From contig NZ_JABAGQ010000002.1 in the NCBI RefSeq assembly GCF_012844225.1, forward strand, positions 124,001 through 188,000: a stretch of DNA of 64,000 nucleotides, given 5' to 3'. Under the pieces are notes generated by a model that worked only from the letters and a program-made list of their open reading frames with translations, made no database searches and was not told the DNA's origin. This DNA comes from Rhodococcus sp. 105337. Its GTDB lineage: Bacteria > Actinomycetota > Actinomycetes > Mycobacteriales > Mycobacteriaceae. This document shows, one piece after another, positions 52,766 through 62,930 of the stretch; within the stretch, counting starts at the first letter, position 1; each line of letters begins with the position of its first letter. A program made the position numbers and the translations under genes.

Positions 52766-53950
52766 GTGCAGACGACGTCGCTGGTGGAACGATGGAACCG
52801 GTGGTCCCGGGCGCACGTCGGAACGGTCGACGCCGTCCTCGCGGGACCGATCGTGTTGTTCGCGGTGGCCGCTGCGCTTGCCGTCGACGAGAGCTCACCG
52901 GCGGTCGTCGTCGTGGCTCTCGCTCTGTCCGTCCCGCTCGTCTGGCGGCGCATGTATCCGGTGGCCGCGGGCGGAATCGTCGCTGTCGCCTCGTACGCGC
53001 ATCTCGCGTTCCTGCCGGAACTCGGGCCCGGGACCGCGATCGCGGTTCCCGTCGCGGTGTACTCGCTTGCGGCCTACGCCCCGCGCTGGGCCGCGAACGT
53101 CGCTCTCGTCGCCGCGGTGGCGGGAGGCGCGGGTGCCGGGGCGCGGTATCTGTCCCCGCCGGGCAGCCGACCGTTCGACGTCGCGGTCATGGCGGTGCTG
53201 GTCGCCGTGTTCCTCGGCGGGATCTGGGCGTTCGGGCGAGTTCGGGGCCTGCGGTTGCGGGAGGTGACGTCGCTGACCGAACGGAACCGGCTGCTCGAAC
53301 TCGAACGGCTCAAGGAAGCGGAACTCGCCGCCACCCAGGAACGCACCCGGATCGCGCGGGAGATGCACGATATCGTCGCGCATTCGCTCACCGCGATCAT
53401 CGCGCAGGCGGACGGCGGACGGTATGCCGCCGCGCAGCACCCGGAGACAGCCACGGAGGTGCTCGCCACCATTTCCGAGACGGGCCGCGGCGCACTGACG
53501 GATATGCGGTCGCTGCTGTCGGTGTTGCGCGAGGACTCGCCACGGGAGTTCACCACGACACCCGGCCTCGGCGATCTCGGCGCCCTGATCGACCGGATGG
53601 GCGACAGCGGTCTCGACGTGACGTTCACCGAGACCGGAACGCCCCGCGAGGTCTCCGACGGGCTCGGCCTGTCCGTGTACCGCATCGTGCAGGAGTCGCT
53701 GACGAACGTTCTCAAGCACGCCGGACCGAGCGCACACGCCGAGGTGACCCTGGACTGGCGCCCGGACCGCCTCGTCGTGGAGACCGTCGACGACGGGCGG
53801 GGTGCGGCCGCGCTGGTGGAGGCGCGGCCGGGAGGCCAGGGCCTCACCGGCATCGACGAGCGGGCACGGTTGCACGGCGGCACCGCCGTGTCGGGGCCGC
53901 GCGCGCGAGACGGCGGTGGGTACCGTGTTCGCGTCACGGTCCCTGCCTAG
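52766..53950 (+). CDS. NarL-type sensor histidine kinase
   Basis: A 394-residue kinase of the HisKA_3 group. Residues 20-160 form several membrane segments of the actinobacterial DUF7134-like sensor. A short coiled linker follows, then H201 in 'AREMHDIVAHSLTAIIAQADGG' and a HATPase domain ('YRIVQESLTNVLKHAG', 'DDGRG', 'GGQGLTGIDERARLHGG'). With the next gene it forms a two-component system beside an ABC exporter. GTG start at 52766. Confidence 0.92.
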   Translation: MQTTSLVERWNRWSRAHVGTVDAVLAGPIVLFAVAAALAVDESSPAVVVVALALSVPLVWRRMYPVAAGGIVAVASYAHLAFLPELGPGTAIAVPVAVYSLAAYAPRWAANVALVAAVAGGAGAGARYLSPPGSRPFDVAVMAVLVAVFLGGIWAFGRVRGLRLREVTSLTERNRLLELERLKEAELAATQERTRIAREMHDIVAHSLTAIIAQADGGRYAAAQHPETATEVLATISETGRGALTDMRSLLSVLREDSPREFTTTPGLGDLGALIDRMGDSGLDVTFTETGTPREVSDGLGLSVYRIVQESLTNVLKHAGPSAHAEVTLDWRPDRLVVETVDDGRGAAALVEARPGGQGLTGIDERARLHGGTAVSGPRARDGGGYRVRVTVPA

Positions 53951-53960
53951 GCTGACGGAC

Positions 53961-54665
53961 GTGTCCGATCCCGAAGTTCCGATCCGCGTCGCGCTCGTCG
54001 ACGACCAGCAACTCGTCCGCGCGGGTTTCCGCATGGTCCTCGAATCGCAGCCAGACATCGACGTGGTGGCGGAGGCGTCCGACGGAGCAGCGGCCGTGGC
54101 CGAACTCGCGCGTGTGCACGCCGATGTCGTCCTGATGGACGTGCAGATGCCGCGGGTCGACGGGATATCCGCGACCCGGATGCTGCTGGCGGAACCGGAC
54201 GCGCCCAAGGTCGTGGTGCTGACGACCTTCGACAACGACGAGTATGTCGTGCAGGCCATTGCCGCCGGAGCCAGCGGATTCCTTCTCAAGGATGCGCCGC
54301 CCGAGGATCTGCTCGACGCGGTACGGACGGTGTACCGGGGAGACGCGATCATGGCGCCGCGCGCGACGCGGCGACTGCTCCGGCACATTTCACCGATGCT
54401 CGGAGCGTCCGCGCATCCGCCCGCCGCGCAGGTGGACGTGCCCGCCGAGTTGACGCCGCGTGAACTCGAAGTCCTGGTGGCGATGGCGCACGGGCTGACC
54501 AACGGCGAGATCGCGCAGCGGTTCGTGTTGTCGGAGGCGACCGTGAAAACCCATGTGGGCCGGGTGCTGGCGAAGACCGGTTCCCGCGACCGGGTGCAGG
54601 CGGTGTTGTTCGCGTTCCGGTCCGGTCTGGTGCGCCCCGACGAACTGCTCGGCGCGGGCGAGTAG
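53961..54665 (+). CDS. NarL/LuxR-family response regulator
   Basis: A 234-residue regulator. The receiver has D60 in 'DVVLMDVQMPRVDG', and the C-terminal LuxR-type helix-turn-helix spans about 165-225 ('LTPRELEVLVAMAHGLTNGEIAQRF', 'VKTHVGRVLAKTG'). The GTG at 53961 lies ten bases after the kinase stop. TAGGCT (53948-53953), which includes the kinase stop, is seven bases upstream and could give a separate leaderless message. Probably controls the ABC transporter that follows. Confidence 0.92.
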   Translation: MSDPEVPIRVALVDDQQLVRAGFRMVLESQPDIDVVAEASDGAAAVAELARVHADVVLMDVQMPRVDGISATRMLLAEPDAPKVVVLTTFDNDEYVVQAIAAGASGFLLKDAPPEDLLDAVRTVYRGDAIMAPRATRRLLRHISPMLGASAHPPAAQVDVPAELTPRELEVLVAMAHGLTNGEIAQRFVLSEATVKTHVGRVLAKTGSRDRVQAVLFAFRSGLVRPDELLGAGE

Positions 54666-54778
54666 GCCCACGGTCGGACCGGGACACGGCGATGTGTCCT
54701 ACCGTGGGATGACACGGCCCCACGAGGATCGCTCCGCGCTCCGATGTGCCTCGGCCGCCGGATTTCTACGGTCGAACC

Positions 54779-55554
<776 letters not shown>

Positions 55555-55558
<4 letters not shown>

Positions 55559-57987
55559 GACATCTCGTTCTCGCTCAGGCACGGGCACACCGCGGCCGAT
55601 ACGTCGCGTCGGCACTCGCAGTGGTCGTCGCGGTCGCCTTCGTCGTCGCGACGCTCGTTCTCGGCAGCACCGTCGACTCCGCGATCACCACGTCGACAGC
55701 GGCGCAGTACGACGGTGCCGCCGCCGTCATCACCGAGTCCGACTCCGACCTCGACCCCGACGGGGTTCTCACCGCGATCTCGGCTGTGCCGGGCGTGGAA
55801 GCCTCCGCCCTCGATGTGACGGGCCCGATAAAGGTCGCCGGAACCGATGGGTACAGCACCGCATCGACGGTGTCGGGCGACGTGTCGTTGCGGTGGCAGC
55901 GACTCGCCGACGGGCGCTGGCCGTCCGGCCCCGGCGAGGTGACGGTGGGCTCGTCGTCGCGCCACGCGATCGGTGATTCCCTGGCGATCACCGATATCGA
56001 CGGGAAACCTGCGGCCGGCGACGTCACGGTGGTCGGTACGGTCGACCTTGCGGGGTCACCCCTCGCGCTGGATTCGCGCCTCGTGTTCGGCGACGTCGCG
56101 CAGGTCCGGGCCTGGGCGGGGGAGTACACCGAGTGGGAGATCAGGGTCGCGGGCCGGGGCGGGTCCGCGCTCACCGACGTACTCGCCGCCGCAGTTCCCG
56201 GCGCGCAGGTCACCACAGGTGCCGACCGGGCGACCGCGGTAGCGGGAAGCTATGTCGGCGACATCGGGGTACTCCGCAACGTGCTGCTGTGTTTCGCTGC
56301 CATCGCGGTCGTGGTCGCCGGATTGGTCATCTCCAACACCTTCGCGGTCCTGCTCGCGGCCCGGACGCGCGAGTTCGCGCTCATGCGCTGTGTGGGCGTC
56401 ACATCCGCGCAGGTGCGACGCAGCGTACGTGCCGAATCCGTGATCGTCGGCTTCGTTTCGGCGGTCTTCGGCGTGCTCGCCGGATGTGGTCTCGCTGCCG
56501 CGGTCGTCGCGGTCGCCCGCGCCGCGGACGTGCCGATCCCGCTCACCTCGATCGCGGTGACCCCCGGCGCGATCGGCCTCGGTCTGCTCCTGGGCACCGT
56601 GGTCACCGTGATCGCCGCGAACGGCCCGGCCAGGGCTGCGACACGCGTGTCCGCACTGGCTGCGATGCATCCGCTCGAGACCCAGCCGGAACCGGTGCGG
56701 GACACGTGGGTGCGCAGGGTGTGCGCACTGCTGGCGATTGCCGGCGGTGCGGCACTGCTCGGGATCGGAGCGGCGGTGGGCAACGTCCTGATGGCGTGCC
56801 CCGGTGGGCTGATGCTGTTCGTCGGCGTCATCTTGGCGTCCCGCCGGATCGTGCCGGCCCTGGTGGGGGCGGTAGGACAAGTGCTGGCCCGGTTCGGTGG
56901 CCCCGTGGCCGCGCTCGCCGCCGGCAATGCCCGCCGCAATCCCCGTCGTACCGCGTCGACCGCGACCGCGCTGTTCATCGGCGTGACCCTGACCTCCACG
57001 ATCGTGGTGGGCATCGGCACGCTCAAGGCCGGCGCACCCGCCTTGATCGACGAGAACTTTACCGTCGACGTCGCGGTGATGTCGGTTCCGGACGCATCCG
57101 ACGGTGCCGTGGACCGGTTCACCGCACTCGACGGTCTCCGCGCGGGAACCGCGGTCGCGAATACGACCGTCGGGGTCGGGGAGACCGAATTCTTCGTCAC
57201 CGGGGTGGATCCGGACTCTGCCGCACAGACACTGCGGGACGACGTTCGGTTGCCGCAGCCGGGAACGATCGCCCTCGAACCGGCGCTGGCCGAGACGCTG
57301 GGAGTCCGTGAGGGCGAGGCGGTCACCGTGCGTGGCGACACCGGGTCGCGCGAACTCACGGTCGTGACGGCGGGCCCCGGTGCGCCCGACCTGATCACGC
57401 TCGCCGACCTGCAGGCCATCGATTCCGAGACTGCCGACACCGTCTGGTTGCGGCTGGACGACGGTCTGACCGACGACCGGCTCGTCGCGGTCTCGGACGA
57501 CATCGCGCGGGTGGCGGCCGACATCTCACCCGGCAGCGAGGTGGTGGGCGCGGTGGCGAACCGCCAGATGCTCGAGAAGGTGCTCGACACGATGTTGCTG
57601 GTCGTCGGGGGTCTGCTGTCGATCGCGATTCTCATCGCACTGATCGGCGTCGGAAACACGATGGCTCTGTCCGTGATCGAACGGCGTCGCGAGACCGGGA
57701 TGCTGCGCGCGCTGGGCCTGTCCCGGTCCGGGGTGCGCAGTCTGCTGGTGCGGGAAGGCGTGATCATCGCCGGCGTCGCGTCGGTGCTCGGGGTCGCTCT
57801 GGGCCTGCTGCTCGGCACGGCCGGGACCGCGTCCGTGATCGGCGCCGGCTACGTCACGCCGGGCGCCGTCCCGTGGGCGCAGCTCGTCGCAATCGTCGTG
57901 GCGGGAAGTGTCGCGGGTGTGGTGGCCTCACTGATCCCGGCGTACCGCGCGGGCCGGACCAGCCCCGTGGCGGCGCTGACCGGCTGA
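55555..57987 (+). CDS. FtsX-like ABC transporter permease (MacB-type, two-module)
   Basis: An 810-residue permease. Membrane segment 1 is near residues 16-37, then an extracellular MacB-PCD-like domain (about 40-235), three membrane segments with FtsX domain 1 (about 240-360), two more segments and a central linker (380-440), a second extracellular domain (about 465-670), and FtsX domain 2 (about 680-805). Such exporters move lipids, peptides or antibiotics by a mechanotransmission cycle. With the ATPase and the adjacent two-component pair it looks like an envelope-stress or drug-responsive export module. A strong hairpin follows. Confidence 0.92.
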
Positions 57988-57998
57988 CGGTCTCTGCG

Positions 57999-58030
57999 CG
58001 GCGCCGCCGTCGTCCGTGACGGCGGCGCCG
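57999..58030 (+). terminator. Terminator after the ABC permease
   Basis: A perfect 13-bp stem (CGGCGCCGCCGTC / GACGGCGGCGCCG) with the loop GTCCGT, starting 11 bases after the permease stop. Very stable and without a T-run. The TAGGCT box of the next gene follows at 58037-58042. Confidence 0.75.
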
Positions 58031-58049
58031 GATCGCTAGGCTCGGAACC

Positions 58050-58454
58050 GTGCCCCCCGAACGCAGGGTTCCGAGCCGAGCGGTCCGCGCATCGCGCGGT
58101 GTGCCGTCCGCGCGTGTCGCCACCGTGGCTGCATTGCTCTGGGCCAGGTTGTGGGGCGCCGCAGTGACCTTCGACGACGAGTGCGGCATCTACGTGTGCG
58201 CCGGTATGCGGGGCGGCTTCGCGCGCGGAGGGACGACAGTCGGCGGCGCGTTTCTCACCCGCGCCCAGCCGACCCGGCGGTTGCTGCGTCACGAGGCCGT
58301 CCACGCCGATCAGTGGGCACGATACGGTCTCGGGTTCGCCGTGCGGTATTGGTGGGAAGAGATCCGAAATCCAGGTTCTCGCAACCGGTTCGAGATCGAA
58401 GCAGGGCTGGAGGACGGTGGCTACCGGAAGATCACCCGTCCAGGCGCACGGTGA
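58050..58454 (+). CDS. Small HExxH-motif protein
   Basis: A 134-residue protein with H81-EAVH85 in 'RHEAVHADQWARYGLGFAVRYWW', a zinc-protease-like motif, and downstream acids in 'NRFEIEAGLEDGGY' (112-125) that could give the third ligand. Residues 20-40 are hydrophobic. Similar short proteins occur in actinobacteria without known activity. The GTG at 58050 follows TAGGCT by seven bases (leaderless). The 3' end overlaps the convergent TIGR03089 gene by 23 bases. Confidence 0.78.
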   Translation: MPPERRVPSRAVRASRGVPSARVATVAALLWARLWGAAVTFDDECGIYVCAGMRGGFARGGTTVGGAFLTRAQPTRRLLRHEAVHADQWARYGLGFAVRYWWEEIRNPGSRNRFEIEAGLEDGGYRKITRPGAR

Positions 58455-59142
58455 CCTTCTCGCTCACGACGCGCCGTTCCTCGGCGGCCGGGTCGGGACG
58501 GGAGACCTGCACGAGCGACGCGCCTGCCGTCAGCACGGCGAGCAGGCCGCCGATCAGCGCGTCGGGCGTCTCCCAGGTCCGTGACGAGAGCACCCGGTCC
58601 GCGGCGGTGATCCCCGCGCTCTGTGCGGCGTCGCGCGCGGCGGCGAGTACGTCGCCGGCGGAGCGCCCGTCGAGCACCGAGCCACCGTCGCCCGCCGAGC
58701 GGAACTGGTCGCCGTGCACCCGGACGTTCGTCGCGTAGTCGGTGACACCGGGCGGCAGATCCGCGACGGGCGCACCGAAGGCGTCCAGCGAGAGCGCGGC
58801 CACCTCCGGAACCTGTTCGACGTCGGCGAGACGATCGGGCGTCACGAGAGCCACTTCCACGTCGTCGGAAGGCTCGAGGACGACTTCGGCGCCCGCCCAC
58901 CACGTGCCGAGAAGCACAGCGGCAGTCTGCCAGTGCGCCGGAAGCAGGACCGCCACCTGCGCGCCGGGCAGCACACCGAACTCGTCACGCAGAAGGTTCG
59001 CCGTCTTCGCCGCCCAGTTGGCCAGCGTGACCGCCGACAGTTCGATCCGGGCTCCGGTCGCGTCGTCGTACCAGGTGATCCGCGGACCCGCCGGATCGGT
59101 GGTGAGGATCGGTTCGAGCAGGGTGTCGGTCAGTGTGGTCAC
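58432..59142 (-). CDS. TIGR03089-family protein
   Basis: A 236-residue actinobacterial protein resembling only the N-terminal part of AMP-dependent ligases ('TWYDDATGARIELSAVTLANWAAKTANLLRDEFG'). It lacks the P-loop 'SGTTGxPKG' and the C-terminal lysine domain, so ligase activity is not expected. It lies 70 bases after the LCP gene on the same strand, as Rv3268 does next to Rv3267, which suggests a link to cell-wall assembly. Confidence 0.88.
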   Translation of the reverse strand: MTTLTDTLLEPILTTDPAGPRITWYDDATGARIELSAVTLANWAAKTANLLRDEFGVLPGAQVAVLLPAHWQTAAVLLGTWWAGAEVVLEPSDDVEVALVTPDRLADVEQVPEVAALSLDAFGAPVADLPPGVTDYATNVRVHGDQFRSAGDGGSVLDGRSAGDVLAAARDAAQSAGITAADRVLSSRTWETPDALIGGLLAVLTAGASLVQVSRPDPAAEERRVVSEKVTVRLDG

Positions 59143-59212
59143 ATCTACCTCGTTCGTCGGGCGGTGGTTGGTTCGCGTGTCGATCGCGGGCGGTGCGGGG
59201 CCGGCGGTGCGG

Positions 59213-60895
59213 TCAGTTGACGCAGCGCGGGCCCTCCGACCCTGCGTCGATCGGAGGCGCGGCCGGGGCAGGTGTGGCGGTGCCGTCCGCGGGGGTCAGG
59301 CCGGACGAACTCGAGGTGGTGGTCGACTCCGAACCGGCGAAGGTCGAGGTGCCGGGACCGCTGTAGTCACCGGCGAGCACCACTCGCACCGTTCCCTCGG
59401 GCAGCGTCGGATCCGTCGCCGTGTCGAGCCCTCCGAGCGCAGCGGCCACCGCGCGCGTCTCGTCGGACTCCTCGTCGGCGCCGTACACGGTCGACGACGA
59501 GACCGCCGAGCCGGTGTAGTTGCCCACCTCGCCCTCGACGTACCCCTCGGACGAGAGCTCGGCCGAGACCACCGACGCGAGGCCGGCCACGTCGCCGGCG
59601 TTCGTGACGTCGACGGTCACTGTCGACGGCTCGATGTCCGGTGCCGGTGTGGCGGACGTGGTCCTGTCGTCGTCGGGCGCCCGATCGTCGGAGGTGCGTC
59701 CGACCAGACCCGCCACGAAGTCTCGTACCTCGTCGGGGTCGACCTGCACCACGGATTCGCCGTAGTCGGTCATCGCGTTGATGTCCTCCACGGGGATCGT
59801 CGAGAACGTCACGTCGCCTCCGGCGAGGCCTTGCAATTGGGTCGCCAGATCCATGATGTCCCAATCGGAGTCGAGCACGACCGACCGCTGCACAGCTGCC
59901 GTGAGCTGATTCACCTTCGACGGGTTGCTCAGGGTCTTGGCGCTGAGCACCTTCTGCGCGAGCGACGCCATGAACACCTGCTGGCGAACGATCCGATCGA
60001 GATCCCCGCGGGGCAGACCGTGTCGTTGCCGCACGAAGCTGAGCGCGTCGGGGCCTTCGAGCGTCTGTTGTCCGGCATCGAACCGTGCGCCGGAGAGAGG
60101 CTCGTCGACGGGAGCGTTGAGGCACACCTCCACACCGCCCACCGCGTCGGTCAACAGCACGAAGCCCAGCAAGCCGACTTCGGCGTAATGGTCGACGGTG
60201 ACGCCGGTCAGGTCGCCCACGGACTCGATGAGCGCTTCCCGGCCCGCCTTCGTCGACTCGGTCTCTGCCTCGGCGGCGTCGGAGCCGGACTCCACCAGTT
60301 CCAGCCGTGTCGTTTCCTTCGTTGCGCCGTAGGCGGCGTTGATCTTCGACATGCCGATGCCGGGAACATCGACGTAGGTGTCGCGCGGGATGGACAGCGC
60401 GGTCGCGGAACGCCCGTCGTTCGGCACCCGGATCATGATGATGGTGTCGGTGTTGTTGGCGACCTCTTCGCCGGCGCGCAACGCGTCGAGTTCGCGCTGC
60501 GACAGCGGGTTGCCGTGCGCATCGGTGCGGCTGTCGGTGCCGACCAGCAGAATGTCGACCGCACCGTCCTCCCCGCCGCCGAGGCCGAGACCGCCGATCG
60601 ATGCGAGCGACGACCGCAGCGAGTCGATGCGCTGCCAGGCGATGCCGGTGACCACGAGTGCGAGAGCCGCGGCGACCGCCGCGATCATCTGCAAGGGCCG
60701 TCCGGTGAAGACGCGGGGTGCCGCGGCGACCGCGGGGCGACCGGGATCGTCGCTCCGGCGGGGCCGGCGCGGTCGTCTGCCCGTGGCGGCGGCCGACCCG
60801 GGACCGTCGGCGATCGGTGTTCCTGCCGCGCGAGAGCGGCGGCCGCCCGTCGGGCGTCGCCCGCCGGTACGGCGGCGGGGCGGCTCTGGCGGCAC
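59213..60895 (-). CDS. LytR-CpsA-Psr (LCP) family cell-wall ligase
   Basis: A 560-residue membrane protein that, by analogy with mycobacterial Lcp1 (Rv3267), joins arabinogalactan to peptidoglycan. A basic cytosolic tail (1-65) precedes one membrane segment (about 70-88). The LCP domain (about 110-290) contains 'ILLVGTDSRTDAHG', 'MIRVPNDGRSATALSIPRDTYVDVPG' split over two strands, and 'LSFVRQRHGLPRGDLDRIVRQQ'. A C-terminal LytR_C domain (about 415-500) follows. I chose the GTG at 60895 because AGGAGG lies five bases upstream; a longer frame to 61069 would translate the 18-base repeats. Confidence 0.93.
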   Translation of the reverse strand: MPPEPPRRRTGGRRPTGGRRSRAAGTPIADGPGSAAATGRRPRRPRRSDDPGRPAVAAAPRVFTGRPLQMIAAVAAALALVVTGIAWQRIDSLRSSLASIGGLGLGGGEDGAVDILLVGTDSRTDAHGNPLSQRELDALRAGEEVANNTDTIIMIRVPNDGRSATALSIPRDTYVDVPGIGMSKINAAYGATKETTRLELVESGSDAAEAETESTKAGREALIESVGDLTGVTVDHYAEVGLLGFVLLTDAVGGVEVCLNAPVDEPLSGARFDAGQQTLEGPDALSFVRQRHGLPRGDLDRIVRQQVFMASLAQKVLSAKTLSNPSKVNQLTAAVQRSVVLDSDWDIMDLATQLQGLAGGDVTFSTIPVEDINAMTDYGESVVQVDPDEVRDFVAGLVGRTSDDRAPDDDRTTSATPAPDIEPSTVTVDVTNAGDVAGLASVVSAELSSEGYVEGEVGNYTGSAVSSSTVYGADEESDETRAVAAALGGLDTATDPTLPEGTVRVVLAGDYSGPGTSTFAGSESTTTSSSSGLTPADGTATPAPAAPPIDAGSEGPRCVN

Positions 60896-60904
60896 CTGGT
60901 CCTC

Positions 60905-60994
60905 CTGTCGGGTGGATCGCTTCTGTCGTGTCGAGCACTGCTGTTGTATCGCGCACTGCTGTTGTATCGCGCACTGCTGTCGTGTCGAGCACTG
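60905..60994 (-). repeat. 18-bp tandem repeats in the LCP leader
   Basis: Four 18-base units at 60923-60994 are arranged A-B-B-A: units 1 and 4 are identical, units 2 and 3 are identical, and A and B differ at four positions. A fifth, degenerate unit is at 60905-60922. They fill much of the 197-base gap between the LCP gene and rmlD and end ten bases before the LCP start. Confidence 0.8.
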
Positions 60995-61092
60995 CTGGGC
61001 AGGCTGATGTCGGGTGTCCGGACTTCCCCTGAAGGCTACTGGGGCGGGTGCTCCAGGGGCACGCACCACTCCGGCGTGCCAGACTTCACAGC

Positions 61093-61950
61093 GTGTCCAC
61101 CCTCCTCGTCACCGGTTCCCACGGACAGCTGGGCCGTGCGCTCCTCGCCCGGGCTGCCGCATCCGGGATACCCGTTCGAGGCGTCGGTTCCACAGAGATG
61201 GACATCACCGATCCGGTAGCCACCGCCGCGACGATCGAGCCGGGTGCGGTGGTGATCAATTGCGCCGCGTACACCGCGGTCGACGCAGCGGAAAGCGACG
61301 AGGCCCGCGCGGCAGCCGTCAACGGAACGGGGCCCGGGGTGCTCGCCGCGACCTGTGCGGACAAAGGTGCCCACCTGATCCACGTTTCCACCGATTACGT
61401 GTTCGCGGGCGACGCGACCGAGCCGTACCGCACGGACGCCGCGACCGGCCCGCGCACCGCGTACGGACGGACGAAACTGGCCGGCGAGCGCGCGGTGCTG
61501 GGCACGTTGCCGTCGGCGCATGTCGTGCGCACCGCATGGGTGTACACGGGAGACGGCACGGATTTCGTGGCCACCATGCGGCGGCTCGAGCGTGAGCGGG
61601 ACACCGTGCGGGTCGTCGACGACCAGCGTGGATCGCCGACCTATTCGCACGACCTCGCCGACGGACTGCTCGAGCTCGCCGCTCGGACGGATCTGCCCGG
61701 CGGCGTGCTGCATGCCACCAACGGCGGCGACGCCACCTGGTTCGACCTCGCGCAGGCCGTGTTCGCGGAGGTCGGCGCAGATCCGGTACGGGTGCAGCCG
61801 TGCGGGAGCGACGAGTTCGTGCGGCCCGCCCCGCGCCCGGCGTATTCGGTGCTCGACGGCGGGGGGTGGGCACGTGCCGGTCTCACGCCCTTGCGACCGT
61901 GGCGAGACGCGCTGCACGCGGCCATCGGATCGGTGGACACGCGCAGATGA
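61093..61950 (+). CDS. rmlD: dTDP-4-dehydrorhamnose reductase
   Basis: A 285-residue NADPH-dependent reductase, last step of dTDP-L-rhamnose synthesis. 'LLVTGSHGQLGRALLARA' (4-21) is the nucleotide fold; the catalytic triad region is 'LIHVSTDYVFAGD' with 'TAYGRTKLAGER' (YxxxK). The GTG at 61093 follows CAGACT by seven bases. It starts an operon with wbbL and the guanylyltransferase gene; rhamnose made here is used by WbbL for the arabinogalactan linker. Confidence 0.95.
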   Translation: MSTLLVTGSHGQLGRALLARAAASGIPVRGVGSTEMDITDPVATAATIEPGAVVINCAAYTAVDAAESDEARAAAVNGTGPGVLAATCADKGAHLIHVSTDYVFAGDATEPYRTDAATGPRTAYGRTKLAGERAVLGTLPSAHVVRTAWVYTGDGTDFVATMRRLERERDTVRVVDDQRGSPTYSHDLADGLLELAARTDLPGGVLHATNGGDATWFDLAQAVFAEVGADPVRVQPCGSDEFVRPAPRPAYSVLDGGGWARAGLTPLRPWRDALHAAIGSVDTRR

Positions 61951-62009
61951 CCTGCGAGTGCGCAGCCTGTGTTTCACCGCACACCGAGAGGGTCGCTATG
62001 GTTGCCCGC

Positions 62010-62930
62010 GTGGATTCGACGCTGGCCGTGGTGACGGTGACGTACTCGCCCGGCGAGCACCTCGAGAACTTTCTGACTTCGCTCGCCGGAGCGACCGAGC
62101 GCCCGACGCGGGTGATCATGGCCGACAACGGGTCGACCGACGGTACGCCGGAGGCAGCTGCGGTCGCGCATCCGAACGTGGAGCTCCTGCGCACCGGCGG
62201 CAACATCGGTTACGGCGGCGCGGTCAACCGTGCCGTTGCCGAGATCGAGTCGTCGGTCGAGTTCGTGGTGGTCGCCAACCCGGACGTGCGATGGGAACCG
62301 GGGTCGCTCGACGCGCTGATCGAGGCGGCCGGCCGGTGGCCGCGAGCCGGCTCGCTCGGCCCGCTGATCCACGAGCCCGACGGAAGCATCTACCCGTCCG
62401 CTCGTTCGGTCCCGACCCTCGCATCCGGTGCCGGGCACGCGCTCCTCGGAACGGTGTGGCCCGCGAATCCGTGGACCCAGCGGTACCGCCAGGAGAACGA
62501 GGAGATCAGCGAACGGTCCGTCGGCTGGCTGTCCGGATCGTGCCTGCTGCTGCGCCGATCCGCATTCGACGCCATCGGCGGATTCGACTCGCGCTACTTC
62601 ATGTACATGGAAGACGTCGACCTGGGCGACCGGCTGGGCCGCGCCGGGTGGCTCAACGTGTTCGTTCCGTCCGCGCACGTGACCCACGCCAAGGGCCACG
62701 CCGCCGGGCGACATCCCGAACTCATGCTTCCCGCACACCACGAGAGCGCGTACCGGTTCCAGGCCGACCGTCATCCGCACAGGTGGCAGGCGCCGCTGAG
62801 ATGGGCACTGCGGGGCGGACTGCTCGTGCGATCGAAGCTTGCGGTCGCGGCCGCGGTGCGTGAGCGCGCCAGGGCAAGCGCCGAGCCGGACGTTCAATCC
62901 GGCAACGACACGAAACAGGGGAGACCATGA
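62010..62930 (+). CDS. wbbL: dTDP-Rha:decaprenyl-PP-GlcNAc rhamnosyltransferase
   Basis: A 306-residue GT2 glycosyltransferase that adds rhamnose to decaprenyl-PP-GlcNAc, completing the linker between peptidoglycan and arabinogalactan. 'VVTVTYSPGEHLENFL', 'MADNGSTDGTPEAA', 'VVANPDVRWEPGS', and 'GWLSGSCLLLRRSAFDAIGGFD' with 'YMEDVDLGDRLGRAGW' are the family motifs and match mycobacterial WbbL closely. I prefer GTG 62010: TATGGT lies seven bases upstream and the length to 'VTYSPG' equals that of the mycobacterial protein. ATG 61998 or 61947 (overlapping the rmlD stop) are alternatives. Confidence 0.93.
   Translation: MDSTLAVVTVTYSPGEHLENFLTSLAGATERPTRVIMADNGSTDGTPEAAAVAHPNVELLRTGGNIGYGGAVNRAVAEIESSVEFVVVANPDVRWEPGSLDALIEAAGRWPRAGSLGPLIHEPDGSIYPSARSVPTLASGAGHALLGTVWPANPWTQRYRQENEEISERSVGWLSGSCLLLRRSAFDAIGGFDSRYFMYMEDVDLGDRLGRAGWLNVFVPSAHVTHAKGHAAGRHPELMLPAHHESAYRFQADRHPHRWQAPLRWALRGGLLVRSKLAVAAAVRERARASAEPDVQSGNDTKQGRP

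Noticed and set aside
60896-61069. 58-residue N-terminal extension of the LCP protein
   Set aside because: Would translate the 18-base repeats into a Cys/Gln-rich tail and start 24 bases from the divergent rmlD start; the GTG at 60895 has a near-perfect ribosome site.
58742-61219. 825-codon plus-strand open frame opposite the LCP gene
   Set aside because: Antisense to a protein with clear LCP and LytR_C domains.
61947-62009. Longer WbbL starts at ATG 61947 or 61998
   Set aside because: Possible, but the added residues have no counterpart in mycobacterial WbbL and a TATGGT box sits seven bases before GTG 62010.
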